From positions 1 through 64,000 of the forward strand of contig NZ_JACBZU010000001.1 of NCBI RefSeq assembly GCF_013407935.1: a DNA stretch of 64,000 bases. Direction: 5' to 3'. The translations under genes were made by a program, and so were the position numbers. Positions 42,308-51,348 of this stretch are shown here, in pieces. The number at the start of each line of letters is the position of its first letter. Within the stretch, counting starts at the first letter, position 1. The DNA comes from Allomuricauda sp. ARW1Y1 (GTDB taxonomy: Bacteria > Bacteroidota > Bacteroidia > Flavobacteriales > Flavobacteriaceae). Under the pieces are notes generated by a model. It made no database searches. It had not been told where the DNA came from and saw only the letters and a program-made list of their open reading frames with translations.

Positions 42308-44347
42308 TTAATCCTTATATAATTTAAAGGATAAAACTTGATTTGGATAATTTAAGTTTACAATATAATAGCCACTAGAGAGACTATTCAATTCAAAATC
42401 AAAAATTGGGGTGTCTCTTGGTATTTTTTTCTGAAATAGCAACTTTCCCCCTAAAGAGTATACGTTCAGTATCGAGGCCTGATTTTCTTTAAGACCATTT
42501 AAGCTATACTGGCCTTCCAGATTTTTCAACAAAACTATTTTGTCCAACAAAATTGTGTTGTTAAGTACTCCTTGACATTCATTATCTGTGGAAATTGAGA
42601 CGTTGTTGATTCCATTTTCCAGAGGTATTTGTATTGACCGGGCCTCCTCCGAGTCGGTTGCAAACCTAAATTCAACCCCATTCACTTGTACAACATACAA
42701 CGATGACCCTTGCACTGTGATAGAAGCCTTTTTACTGTCTTTGTTTACGGTTATCTTTCCTAGCGTAGAAACTGATTCCAAGTTATTGATGATCAACGAG
42801 AAACATCTGGACGGGTATTCAGGCACATCCGTAATACCAACACATACCTGATAAGTACCAGGTTTCAATTGGTTTTCAACAAAAGTTAAGTCATACGGCA
42901 CATTGGTATAAGATTTAGAAAATCCTTCGTCGCCAGTTATTTCAACAGTATAGGGATATTCTTTTACAAAATCGATTGAAATGGTGCCGTCATTTGAGTC
43001 TATGCAACTAAGACTAGTCGCTTTAATCAGGATATCCTGAGCCCCTAAATCTACCAATTGAACTGGAGAACATCCGTTTTCATCAACTGATGCTCCCATG
43101 GGTGTACCAGGACATAGATCGATATCGTTTATAACACCGTCATCATCATCATCTGGCAGACCAATTAGCCTATTTTCAAACCAAAAAACTCCATTTGATG
43201 TGGTTTGCAGTATATCCTTGTCTCCATCTTTGTCGAAATCTGCAACTTGAATACTGTACCCAGCGGCCTGATCGGTATTTAAAGTCCTTCTACTTGCAAA
43301 AGTTCCGTTGCCCAGGTTTTCCCACATATGCAGTGAAGGTTGATTGTTTGAAAATGTCGTTATAACAATATCAGCATCACCGTCGTCATCAAAATCTTCG
43401 ATTCCCGTATCCATTGCCGTATTGCTATCCAATTCGTATGGTATGACTTGTTCGTTGTCAAATTCCGCGTTGCCCAAGCCCTTTAACCAAGAAAGAAAAC
43501 TGGTTTGAGAATTAAAAACAGATGCAGTAATATCCAACACCTCATCGTCGTCTATGAAACCGAGTCCTATTCTGAAATATAGGTCGGTACCAATATTCGA
43601 AATGGTTCCAATTTCAAAACTTGTTGAACCATTGTTGATACCCAACGCTATTCCAGACAACCATTCTACTAAGACTAAATCTTCCAAATCGTCATCATTG
43701 ACCTTGGCCTTTTCAAAATATCGATATTCTCCTTGCAAAAACACCTCTTTACTAGAAAATGTGCCCGAACCCGTATTGGGCCAATACCATATGGCATCTT
43801 CAATACTGCCATTAAAATCAAAGCTGTACGTTAGAATATCCTCAAATCCATTATTGTCTACATCCAACAGTTGAATCGACTGAGAACGTAATCCCACGTT
43901 TGTTTCGATTATAATCGGATTGCCAAACCCTTGATTTTGATTATTTGGCCACCATGCCAAATCATGCGTCTCAAATTCAAACCCCCCAGTAGTTGTCCTG
44001 TCAAATTGAATTGCAGCAACAATATCAAGAAACCCGTCATTATTGACATCCATGACCTCAATGTCATCGGCATGGCCGTCCAAGAATTCTTCCTTGCTTT
44101 CGTGCACTGGCAAATACGTTGCGAAATCACCGTTCCCATCATTAAACCAAACTGAAATACCAGGCCCCGGAATTGTTCCCTTGCGTAAAGCAACTATATC
44201 GAGGTCTCCATCATTATCCAAGTCCGCGACTCTTGAGCCTCTTACATTTTTAAGAGAACCATCAATGGTGTGTTTCGTAAATTCCTGAGAACTACATACT
44301 GAGATTTGTAGTAGACAAATACCGAAAATTATTTGTTTAAGTTTCAT
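42308..44347 (-). CDS. Secreted FG-GAP/VCBS-repeat protein with T9SS sorting domain
   Basis: The 679-residue product has a signal peptide, then a set of about seven Asp-rich blade repeats of the FG-GAP/VCBS type (VADLDNDGDLDIVAL, VMDVNNDGFLDIVAA, VADFDKDGDKDIL), which form a calcium-binding propeller. Next comes a thrombospondin type-3-like loop (DDDDDGVINDIDLCPGTP), then beta sandwiches, and a type IX secretion C-terminal domain (ILNVYSLGGKLL to LSFKLYKD). It would be carried across the outer membrane by T9SS and attached or released. Adhesion or binding is likely; no enzyme domain is visible. More AT-rich than the neighbours. Confidence 0.87.
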   Translation of the reverse strand: MKLKQIIFGICLLQISVCSSQEFTKHTIDGSLKNVRGSRVADLDNDGDLDIVALRKGTIPGPGISVWFNDGNGDFATYLPVHESKEEFLDGHADDIEVMDVNNDGFLDIVAAIQFDRTTTGGFEFETHDLAWWPNNQNQGFGNPIIIETNVGLRSQSIQLLDVDNNGFEDILTYSFDFNGSIEDAIWYWPNTGSGTFSSKEVFLQGEYRYFEKAKVNDDDLEDLVLVEWLSGIALGINNGSTSFEIGTISNIGTDLYFRIGLGFIDDDEVLDITASVFNSQTSFLSWLKGLGNAEFDNEQVIPYELDSNTAMDTGIEDFDDDGDADIVITTFSNNQPSLHMWENLGNGTFASRRTLNTDQAAGYSIQVADFDKDGDKDILQTTSNGVFWFENRLIGLPDDDDDGVINDIDLCPGTPMGASVDENGCSPVQLVDLGAQDILIKATSLSCIDSNDGTISIDFVKEYPYTVEITGDEGFSKSYTNVPYDLTFVENQLKPGTYQVCVGITDVPEYPSRCFSLIINNLESVSTLGKITVNKDSKKASITVQGSSLYVVQVNGVEFRFATDSEEARSIQIPLENGINNVSISTDNECQGVLNNTILLDKIVLLKNLEGQYSLNGLKENQASILNVYSLGGKLLFQKKIPRDTPIFDFELNSLSSGYYIVNLNYPNQVLSFKLYKD

Positions 44348-44621
44348 AAATCTGATTAGATGAAGCTAGCAATATAAAAATGTAAAAAAATTCTGTCCTA
44401 TTTTATCGGTCAAATTAGCGTAAATAAAATTCAATGACCAAAGAACCCACTTACCTTGCATATTTATTCGCTGAAAAGCTCATACCCATTTCTGTGAACC
44501 GTCACCATGATATCACTAAATATCAAATCCAAAACCAATAGTTTAAACTATATTATTTACTGCCATGGTTATAACTGTAACAAAACAAACACTTTGAACT
44601 CCTTAAAAGAAAACCGTAACC

Positions 44622-45461
44622 ATGCACCGATTTTCTTTTCTTGTTGTTTTAGCGACTACATTTTCATTTGGTCAAACTCCATTACAATCCCCTTCCGAAT
44701 TTTATCCCTCCCAAAAAACCAAAGTACTGGTCGTGGGTACCTTCCATTTTAATTTTCCGGGCTTGGACGAGGTAAAAACGGCCAACGAAAACAAAATCGA
44801 TGTTTTAAAAGAGCCCAAAAAATCGGAATTGGAAGAACTGGTGGCTTACATCAAAAAATTCAATCCCACAAAAATTGCCATTGAGGCAAGGCCTTCTTGG
44901 AACAGCATGCAAAAGTTCGAGGAATACAAACAAGGGCAACATCGGAACAACCGGGACGAGCGATACCAATTGGGCATGCGCATCGCCGCTGACCTTGGTC
45001 TAGATTCCGTTTATGGGATAGATGCGACAGACTTGCGCAGTGATCTTTACCAAAAGGACTCCGTTTACTTGAGGGAATTGTTGGAAAATATAGATTGGAA
45101 AGTCGAGGACCCTTTTTGGGACTATGCCGAAACCTATTTTGAGTACCGCGACAAAAAAATGAAGGAGGTACATCTCTTGGATTTCATAAAGGCCATGAAC
45201 ACCCGCGAGGGACACAATTTCAATTTTGGTTTGTATTTAACGGGTTCCATAGCCACAGGCGATGGGCAAGGCGCCGACCATCTGTCAATTTGGTGGTACA
45301 ACCGCAATGTGCGCATCTTTTCCAAACTCATCAACATCACCAAAAGTTCGGATGAACGCATATTAGTCATTTTTGGAAACGGGCATGCTGCTATTTTAAG
45401 GCAATTGTTGGAAGCTTCGCCTCAATATGAATTTGTGGAGTTCAGTAGTTTGCAAGACTGA
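44622..45461 (+). CDS. Exported DUF5694 protein
   Basis: The 279-residue product has a short signal peptide (LVVLATTFSFGQ) and the DUF5694 pattern: KVLVVGTFHFNFPG, then KKFNPTKIAIEARPSW and the end with VIFGNGHAAILRQL. The HFNFPG and GNGH parts resemble the TraB/EreA-like arrangement of metal-binding residues, but activity is untested. It stands alone, with 273 bp of AT-rich DNA upstream in which I see no gene, and the DUF5916 gene follows 113 bp downstream. Confidence 0.78.
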   Translation: MHRFSFLVVLATTFSFGQTPLQSPSEFYPSQKTKVLVVGTFHFNFPGLDEVKTANENKIDVLKEPKKSELEELVAYIKKFNPTKIAIEARPSWNSMQKFEEYKQGQHRNNRDERYQLGMRIAADLGLDSVYGIDATDLRSDLYQKDSVYLRELLENIDWKVEDPFWDYAETYFEYRDKKMKEVHLLDFIKAMNTREGHNFNFGLYLTGSIATGDGQGADHLSIWWYNRNVRIFSKLINITKSSDERILVIFGNGHAAILRQLLEASPQYEFVEFSSLQD

Positions 45462-45526
45462 TTCTAGCAACCATAGCCATCAAAAAAATAGTTATTTGAC
45501 AATTAAACCGGAGCAATTGGCCTTCA

Positions 45527-45558
45527 TTGTTAAAAAACAAAGTAAATTATTACATTTG
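45527..45558 (+). promoter_or_regulatory. Promoter of the second DUF5916 gene
   Basis: An exact -7 TACATTTG at 45551-45558 and TTG at 45527-45529, 21 bp upstream, match the Bacteroidota consensus. The -7 element is 16 bp before the ATG at 45575. Confidence 0.6.
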
Positions 45559-45574
45559 CGGCACTAAACAAACA

Positions 45575-47764
45575 ATGAACAACCTCCGCCTAACCTCCCC
45601 CGTTTTCATAGCGTTTGCTATGCTTTTTTGTGCGCTCACCTTTGCGCAAAAGAAGAATGCCGACTATAAAATCCATCTGTACCAAACGGACGAAACCATT
45701 ACTATTGACGGTATTGGCGATGAAACCACATGGCAGGAAGCAGAGGCCGCCGAGGACTTTTTTATGGTATTGCCGATGGACGACCGCAAAGCCACCCAGC
45801 CTTCGGAGGTGAAAATGGCGTACGACAACCGACAACTCTACCTGTTAGCCACCTTTTACAAAACACCCGGTAATACCTACGTAGTGGAATCGCTTCGCAG
45901 GGACTTTTCCTTTGGGGGCAACGACAATTTTTTGTTGTTCATGGACCCATTCAACAACCAGACCACAGGGTTTAGTTTTGGAGCAAATGCCTATGGCGCA
46001 CAGTGGGACGGCACCATGTCCAACGGTGGTAGCATCGACCTGAATTGGGACAGCAAATGGATTTCGGAAGTGCAGAGTTATGAAGATAAATGGGTCGTGG
46101 AAATGGCCATCCCCTTTAAATCCATCCGCTATGAAAAGGATGTGACCGAATGGGGCGTCAACTTTTCCCGATTGGATTTGAGCACCAACGAAAAATCGAG
46201 CTGGACACCCATACCACGCCAGTTCCCCACAGCTTCATTGGCCTACACGGGCACCATGGTCTGGGACAATCCGCCGCCCAAACAAGGGCTCAACTACTCC
46301 ATTATTCCCTATGTGCTGGGCACAACCGGCAATTCGACCATAGAAGATCTTACGTATGATAACGAGTTTAAGGTTGGGGGCGATATCAAATTGGGGCTGA
46401 CGTCTTCCTTGAACCTCGACCTGACCATCAACCCTGATTTTTCACAAGTGGAAGTGGACCGCCAAGTGGCCAACTTGACCCGTTTTGAGCTCTTTTTCCC
46501 AGAAAGACGGCAGTTTTTCCTTGAAAACGCCGACCTCTTTGCCAGTTTTGGATATAGTGAAATCCGCCCGTTCTTTTCGCGCAGGATTGGATTGGGCGTC
46601 CCCATTATCGCAGGGGCAAGGGTCAGTGGCAACCTAAACCGCAACTTGCGTTTGGGCGTTTTGAACATGCAAACGGACAAATTGGAGGAAACTGGGTTGC
46701 CAAGTCAGAATTTTGCAGTGCTCTCCATGCAGCAAAAGGTGTTCTCCCGTTCCAACATCGGTCTATTGTTCGTGAACAAGGAATCCTTGGACTACAATGC
46801 CCTAGCCGATAGCTTGCAAACGCAATACACCAAGTACAACCGGAATCTGGGTCTGGAATACAACCTGGCCTCGGCCGATAACAAATACAATGGAAAGGTG
46901 TTTATGCTGAAATCGTTCGGTCCCGATGCATCTTACAACGGTATTGCCCAGGGCGCCCATTTGGAATATAGCAGCCGTAACTGGAACTGGCGGGTACAGC
47001 AGGAATATATTTCGGAGGATTTTACCTCGGAAGTGGGTTTTGTGCCCCGAAACAACTATCTCAAGTTTGAAGGTTCCGTAGGATATCAATTTTTGCCCGC
47101 GAGCGACAAGGTGGTGAGCCATGGTCCGCAATACACCGGTTTTTATTATTTCAACCCCAATTTTAACGCCACGGATTATGTGTCCATCGTAGGCTACCGA
47201 GTCGATTTTATGGATCGTAGTTCCCTGAGTGCTGATGTCTTTAATGAATACGTTCGATTATTGGCCCCCTTTGATCCCACCAACACCGGCCAAGAGCAGT
47301 TGGCCACGAATACGCGGCACCACTGGAACGGGGTGTATTTGCAATACAATTCGCGTCCAAAAAGTTTGTTCACCTATAATATGACGACCCGATTGGGCCG
47401 CTATTTTGCGAGTGGTTACCGCACCAATTTAAATGCCAGACTAGGCTATCGGTTTCAGCCTTATGTGAGTTTGGGGGCCAACCTCAGCTACAACAACCTT
47501 GATTTACCCGCACCTTGGTACACCACGGATTTCTGGTTGGTGGGCACGGAGGCAGATATCACCTTTACCAATAAATTGTTCTGGTCTACCCTAGTGCAGT
47601 ACAACGAGCAGAACAACAATTTTGGCATCAATTCGCGACTGCAATGGCGATACGCTCCTGCATCGGACCTCTTTTTGGTATTCAACAACAATGAACAGCT
47701 CGCCCCGCTCGAGGGCAATTTGTGGTCCTTGACGCTCAAGTTTACCTATTGGTTTAATCGATAA
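45575..47764 (+). CDS. DUF5916 protein with N-terminal CBM9-like domain (second copy)
   Basis: The ATG at 45575 was chosen since a signal peptide follows (FIAFAMLFCALTFAQ) and the promoter lies just before it; the frame opens earlier at 45527 but overlaps that promoter. Layout is as in the first copy at 3133: an N-terminal sandwich (ITIDGIGDETTWQEAE, NDNFLLFMDPF), a shared segment on INPDFSQVEVD and FFPERRQFFLENADLF, and a C-terminal barrel. The two proteins differ clearly in sequence, so the copies are old paralogues. Function unknown; surface-exposed outer-membrane role inferred. The 21-bp repeat array begins 5 bp after the stop. Confidence 0.85.
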   Translation: MNNLRLTSPVFIAFAMLFCALTFAQKKNADYKIHLYQTDETITIDGIGDETTWQEAEAAEDFFMVLPMDDRKATQPSEVKMAYDNRQLYLLATFYKTPGNTYVVESLRRDFSFGGNDNFLLFMDPFNNQTTGFSFGANAYGAQWDGTMSNGGSIDLNWDSKWISEVQSYEDKWVVEMAIPFKSIRYEKDVTEWGVNFSRLDLSTNEKSSWTPIPRQFPTASLAYTGTMVWDNPPPKQGLNYSIIPYVLGTTGNSTIEDLTYDNEFKVGGDIKLGLTSSLNLDLTINPDFSQVEVDRQVANLTRFELFFPERRQFFLENADLFASFGYSEIRPFFSRRIGLGVPIIAGARVSGNLNRNLRLGVLNMQTDKLEETGLPSQNFAVLSMQQKVFSRSNIGLLFVNKESLDYNALADSLQTQYTKYNRNLGLEYNLASADNKYNGKVFMLKSFGPDASYNGIAQGAHLEYSSRNWNWRVQQEYISEDFTSEVGFVPRNNYLKFEGSVGYQFLPASDKVVSHGPQYTGFYYFNPNFNATDYVSIVGYRVDFMDRSSLSADVFNEYVRLLAPFDPTNTGQEQLATNTRHHWNGVYLQYNSRPKSLFTYNMTTRLGRYFASGYRTNLNARLGYRFQPYVSLGANLSYNNLDLPAPWYTTDFWLVGTEADITFTNKLFWSTLVQYNEQNNNFGINSRLQWRYAPASDLFLVFNNNEQLAPLEGNLWSLTLKFTYWFNR

Positions 47765-47768
47765 GACT

Positions 47769-47831
47769 CATCCGTCAATTCAAAAGCCCCATCCGTCAAC
47801 TCAAAAGGGGCATCCGTCAATTGGTCGCTTT
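47769..47831. repeat. Array of three 21-bp direct repeats (upstream array)
   Basis: Copies start at 47769, 47790 and 47811, each beginning with CATCCGTCAA followed by T/C-T and then C/G-rich ends. The period is exactly 21 bp, two helical turns. Direct repeats with this spacing are bound by LytTR-family response regulators, so these may be operator sites for the gene at 47886. The array is 55 bp before that gene's ATG. Confidence 0.65.
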
Positions 47832-47885
47832 GGGCTAGCATCTTTTTTTAGACCTTCGGGATTCCATTGGAAATAGTTGAACATC

Positions 47886-48311
47886 ATGTTGGACAAAACA
47901 ACGGGCGCCCTGTGTCTTTACGAAGGTATCGAGATTGGCCCTCATATTGATTTTACCACAACGGCAGAACTGAACTTCGGCAACAAACCCGAGGTGATTG
48001 GCTTTGTGGATGCGGAAAATCAGCAAGTACATTTTAGAAATGTGAGAGTGGAACGCTCCTTTTTCACCTTCCGGATGCGGTTTAGTTACAACCGACTGTT
48101 GGTTTTGGAACTTTTGGTGAGTCCGCTTCCCATTCCAATTACAAGCGATTGGGAGGACTGGAGTTTTGAAGCGGAAATGCAACACTTAGAGCAGTGCAAC
48201 GCTTGGTTACAGAAACAGGTCGGGAACGAACGTGAATTCGATTGGGGCTGCATTTGGTCGGGCTACGATAGTTTGGGCGGTTATAGCAGTATTAAAATCA
48301 AATATTATTAG
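47886..48311 (+). CDS. Hypothetical protein between two repeat arrays
   Basis: The 141-residue product (ATG at 47886; a TTG start three codons earlier is possible) is not recognised. It has no signal peptide or membrane helix. It begins MLDKTTGALCLYEG, has an Asp-Trp-rich middle (TSDWEDWSFEAE) and ends SLGGYSSIKIKYY. It looks like a folded cytosolic protein of alpha/beta type. It is flanked on both sides by arrays of three 21-bp repeats, which may control it and the esterase gene downstream. Confidence 0.65.
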   Translation: MLDKTTGALCLYEGIEIGPHIDFTTTAELNFGNKPEVIGFVDAENQQVHFRNVRVERSFFTFRMRFSYNRLLVLELLVSPLPIPITSDWEDWSFEAEMQHLEQCNAWLQKQVGNEREFDWGCIWSGYDSLGGYSSIKIKYY

Positions 48312-48324
48312 CAGTGAAAAACGC

Positions 48325-48387
48325 ATCCGTTGATCCAAACGGCGCATGGATCAACTCAGAAAGGGCATTCGTCAATTGGTGTAAAAT
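48325..48387. repeat. Array of three 21-bp direct repeats (downstream array)
   Basis: Copies start at 48325, 48346 and 48367, again with an exact 21-bp period. The core is degenerate (CATCCGTTGA, CATGGATCAA, CATTCGTCAA), yet copy 2 and copy 3 match the same-numbered copies of the upstream array better than each other (CAACTCA in copy 2, CAATTGGT in copy 3). This suggests that one array arose from the other as a block. It lies 129 bp before the esterase-like gene. Confidence 0.6.
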
Positions 48388-48515
48388 TTCTGCCACAAAA
48401 ATACTAACTTCACTTACCTGTGCCGAACTCGTTTCGGTATCGGTTAATATAAATCATTTAAACGATTCATATCATTGGGCATTGGCTAAAACCCAAACAA
48501 ACATTCATCATAATT

Positions 48516-50288
48516 ATGAAATTGACCATAAACCCAGCAATTTTTTTAGTCGCTTTAATATTTCAATCAACAGTTTTTTCCCAAGACAAATACAATCTGG
48601 ACTTTGACGACTTTAACCCCAAAGAACAGAAAATGCCTACGGGTTGGTTCAAATGGGGTTATTTTGAAAATTTAAGCGGAGAATTAATAAGTGATGGAAA
48701 CTATGCTGGAAAAGTAGTTTCTGACGGAAACGGAAAATTCGGGTGCATCACTTATAGAATACCAGCAAATTATGTTGGAGATACCATTAAACTATCTGGA
48801 CGAATTAAGTATGAGAATGTCAAATACTATGTAGGACTTCTAATGCGAATAGATGGCTATTCGAAGAAAAGGTCACTAGCCTTTAAAAGTATGCAAAGTC
48901 TTAAAATTAGGGGAACAAATGACTGGAAGGAATATTCTATACAGGTACCTTATCCTAAAAATGCCAAGACCATATATGTGGGTGGTATTTTAGGTAAAAA
49001 AGGCATCGCTTGGTTCGATGATTTTAAAGTTACCATCGACGGAAAAGACATTCAGACTTTAAAGGAAACCGAAAGGTTGGCGTTAGATAAATACGATTCA
49101 GGCAAACTAAAATCGGCTTTGGCTAAATCTTCTAGTACATTGGACTTGCTCAACGAACAAACCATTCGCAATAGTTTAGACTCGTTGATAGAAAAAGTAG
49201 GCGACAAAAAAATTATTGCAATTGGAGAAAGCACCCACGGAACCTCTGAATTTTATCAAATCAGGGAAATCATAACAAAAAGGTTGGTAGAAGAAAAAGG
49301 GTTCAATCTTGTGGTTTTGGAAAGCCCATACGATGATATTGAAATCTTGAACAGAGATTTGAATACAAGACCATTGGACAAATTAATTCGAGAACATCTA
49401 TTTTCAATTTATCAGACACAAGAAATGAAATCCTTTTTGCAATGGTACAAGGATAATAGGTCTGTTCATAACATTGAGTTCAAGGGTTGCGACGATTCAT
49501 ATTGGGCTTTCTACGAACTACTTAAAGACCGTGTTAGCCCAGTAAATGATGACAAACTGAATAAACTCTTGAAAAATCTAAAAACCAATATCTTAAAGAA
49601 GTCGACTGACAATTTGAAAAAAGAGTTTAAAATCAATAATTCGATTTACAGTACCATTTTATCAATTGAAAATCACTTGAAATCAAAAAACAGCCTGACC
49701 AAGCATATCGAGGAAATTCTATTCAACGGAAAAAATACGTATATCAACTATGTCAACATTAAAAACAAAAAACCTCTCCAAAGCAGAGATGAAATAATGG
49801 CCGATAGAATTTCATTCTTGGCTAAAGAATCAGATGAAAAGATTATTGTATGGGCGCACAACGCACATATTTCGAATGAAATCATTACAGATAACGAGAT
49901 AGGAATAATGGGGCGTGATTTAAAAAAGGAATTTGGTGAAGATTATTATACCATTGGACTTACAACACTAAATGGCGACTATTCATACATAGACGAAAAA
50001 TTCATTAACGGCGACCATAACTATACCGAAAAACTGAAAACAGCGCCTTTTCAACCTATAGAGGGCTTGTTTTGGGAAAATGCCCTGTCAGAAAATGGCA
50101 ATTCGTTTGTTGCTGATATGTCCGATCTGACGAATGAACTCGACACGGATAAGATTATTGGTCCGACAAAATTTATCGGTTACTCAAAGGAAAGCGAGGA
50201 GGATATTTACTTTCTTCCTCTAATTAAAGATTTTGATTGTCTCATATTTATAAAACAAACAAATGCAACAACACCAATTTTTGAATAA
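48516..50288 (+). CDS. Exported erythromycin-esterase-family protein
   Basis: The 590-residue product has a signal peptide (IFQSTVFSQ), an N-terminal jelly-roll-like domain (residues 25-180, GWFKWGYFENLSGEL to IAWFDDFKV), and an EreA/B-like domain: AIGESTHGTSEFYQIRE holds the His and Glu of the active site and IVWAHNAHISNE a second His pair. Family members open macrolide lactones or act on other esters; most Bacteroidota copies have unknown substrates. Resistance is not implied. AT-rich compared with its upstream neighbours, so it may be acquired with the repeat arrays. Confidence 0.85.
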   Translation: MKLTINPAIFLVALIFQSTVFSQDKYNLDFDDFNPKEQKMPTGWFKWGYFENLSGELISDGNYAGKVVSDGNGKFGCITYRIPANYVGDTIKLSGRIKYENVKYYVGLLMRIDGYSKKRSLAFKSMQSLKIRGTNDWKEYSIQVPYPKNAKTIYVGGILGKKGIAWFDDFKVTIDGKDIQTLKETERLALDKYDSGKLKSALAKSSSTLDLLNEQTIRNSLDSLIEKVGDKKIIAIGESTHGTSEFYQIREIITKRLVEEKGFNLVVLESPYDDIEILNRDLNTRPLDKLIREHLFSIYQTQEMKSFLQWYKDNRSVHNIEFKGCDDSYWAFYELLKDRVSPVNDDKLNKLLKNLKTNILKKSTDNLKKEFKINNSIYSTILSIENHLKSKNSLTKHIEEILFNGKNTYINYVNIKNKKPLQSRDEIMADRISFLAKESDEKIIVWAHNAHISNEIITDNEIGIMGRDLKKEFGEDYYTIGLTTLNGDYSYIDEKFINGDHNYTEKLKTAPFQPIEGLFWENALSENGNSFVADMSDLTNELDTDKIIGPTKFIGYSKESEEDIYFLPLIKDFDCLIFIKQTNATTPIFE

Positions 50289-50411
50289 AAAAGGGCAGTT
50301 GTCAATAAAGAACTGAGTCAGAAAACAAGTCACTTTAGGCCAATTTCGATATGTTATCCTCTTAATAGCCAAACACGAAAAGTGCAAGAATGCCCTTTAC
50401 CTAAAAACCAA

Positions 50412-51254
50412 TTATTTAATATTCTTCAAATTAATCACCTCCTGTTCGGTCAGGTAACGCCAATGGCCGCGAGGTAAGTCCTTTTTGGTGAGTCCAGCAA
50501 AGACCACCCGGTCCAATTTGGTCACGGTATAGCCCAAGTGTTCAAAAATGCGTCGCACAATACGGTTGCGCCCACTGTGGATCTCCACGCCCACTTCGCG
50601 TTTTGGTGCACCTTGGATGTAGCTCACACTATCCACGGTGATAAGGCCATCCTCTAACTCCAATCCCGCTTCAATTTTGTGCAAATCGCCCAAATTCAGG
50701 TTGTTATCCAGATGCACATGATAAATCTTGCGTACGTTGTGCTTGGGGTGCGTCAATTTTTTGGTAAGGTCACCATCGTTGGTAAAGAGCAACAGACCCG
50801 TGGTATTTCGGTCCAAACGGCCTACGGGCAACAAACGGTTGTTCGAGGCACTCGAAATGAGTTCCATTACCGTACGGCGGCCCTTTTCATCACTGGTCGT
50901 GGTGATAAAGTTCTTGGGCTTGTTCAGCAATATGTACTCTTTCTTTTCCAGACTAAGGCGTTTGCCATCAAAGCGCACATCGTCCGATCGCTTCACCTTA
51001 TAGCCCATTTCGGTCACCGGTTTGCCATTTACCGTAACGTTACCTGCCGCAATATAGGTGTCCGCTTCCCTTCGGGAACAGATACCCGCGTTGGCAATGT
51101 ACCGGTTCAATCGAATCTCGTCGGGATTGGATTTTTTCTTTGGTGTACTTGGACGTTGTTTGGGCGTAAAAGGTTTCCCCTGTGGTCTTTTGTTGTCCCC
51201 GCCCTTGTAGTTTTTCGAGGGCCTTTTGCCCCTGTTGCTGTCTGATTTCGCCAT
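50412..51254 (-). CDS. RluB/RsuA-type pseudouridine synthase
   Basis: The 280-residue protein has a basic, low-complexity N-terminus (about 45 residues rich in Lys, Pro and Gly), an S4 RNA-binding domain (RLNRYIANAGICSRREAD), and the catalytic domain with GRLDRNTTGLLLFTNDGDL carrying the active Asp, and GRNRIVRRIFEHLG. It isomerises a uridine in 23S or 16S rRNA. It is last in a minus-strand group with the UbiA prenyltransferase and mevalonate kinase genes, an order I recall in other flavobacteria. The basic extension may help in ribosome binding. Confidence 0.92.
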   Translation of the reverse strand: MAKSDSNRGKRPSKNYKGGDNKRPQGKPFTPKQRPSTPKKKSNPDEIRLNRYIANAGICSRREADTYIAAGNVTVNGKPVTEMGYKVKRSDDVRFDGKRLSLEKKEYILLNKPKNFITTTSDEKGRRTVMELISSASNNRLLPVGRLDRNTTGLLLFTNDGDLTKKLTHPKHNVRKIYHVHLDNNLNLGDLHKIEAGLELEDGLITVDSVSYIQGAPKREVGVEIHSGRNRIVRRIFEHLGYTVTKLDRVVFAGLTKKDLPRGHWRYLTEQEVINLKNIK

Positions 51255-51348
51255 CAGTCGTAATTTTTGGCAAAGGTAATCTTTTTACATGCCCAAAGTT
51301 GGATTATGGTTACAATTCTGAAACCTTTCGTACCAACTTGAAATCTTG

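Noticed and set aside
45575-47764. Recent duplication of the DUF5916 gene at 3133
   Set aside because: The proteins share layout and motifs but differ throughout, so they are old paralogues, common in this family.
47769-48387. CRISPR array
   Set aside because: Only three copies of about 21 bp in each array with no spacers and no cas genes; direct tandem repeats fit operator sites better.
48516-50288. Macrolide resistance gene
   Set aside because: Family membership alone is not evidence for resistance; the extra N-terminal domain and export signal point to another substrate.
50290-50398. Inverted repeat AAAGGGCA / TGCCCTTT about 100 bp apart after the esterase-like gene
   Set aside because: Eight-base arms at this distance are expected by chance, and no internal element is recognisable.
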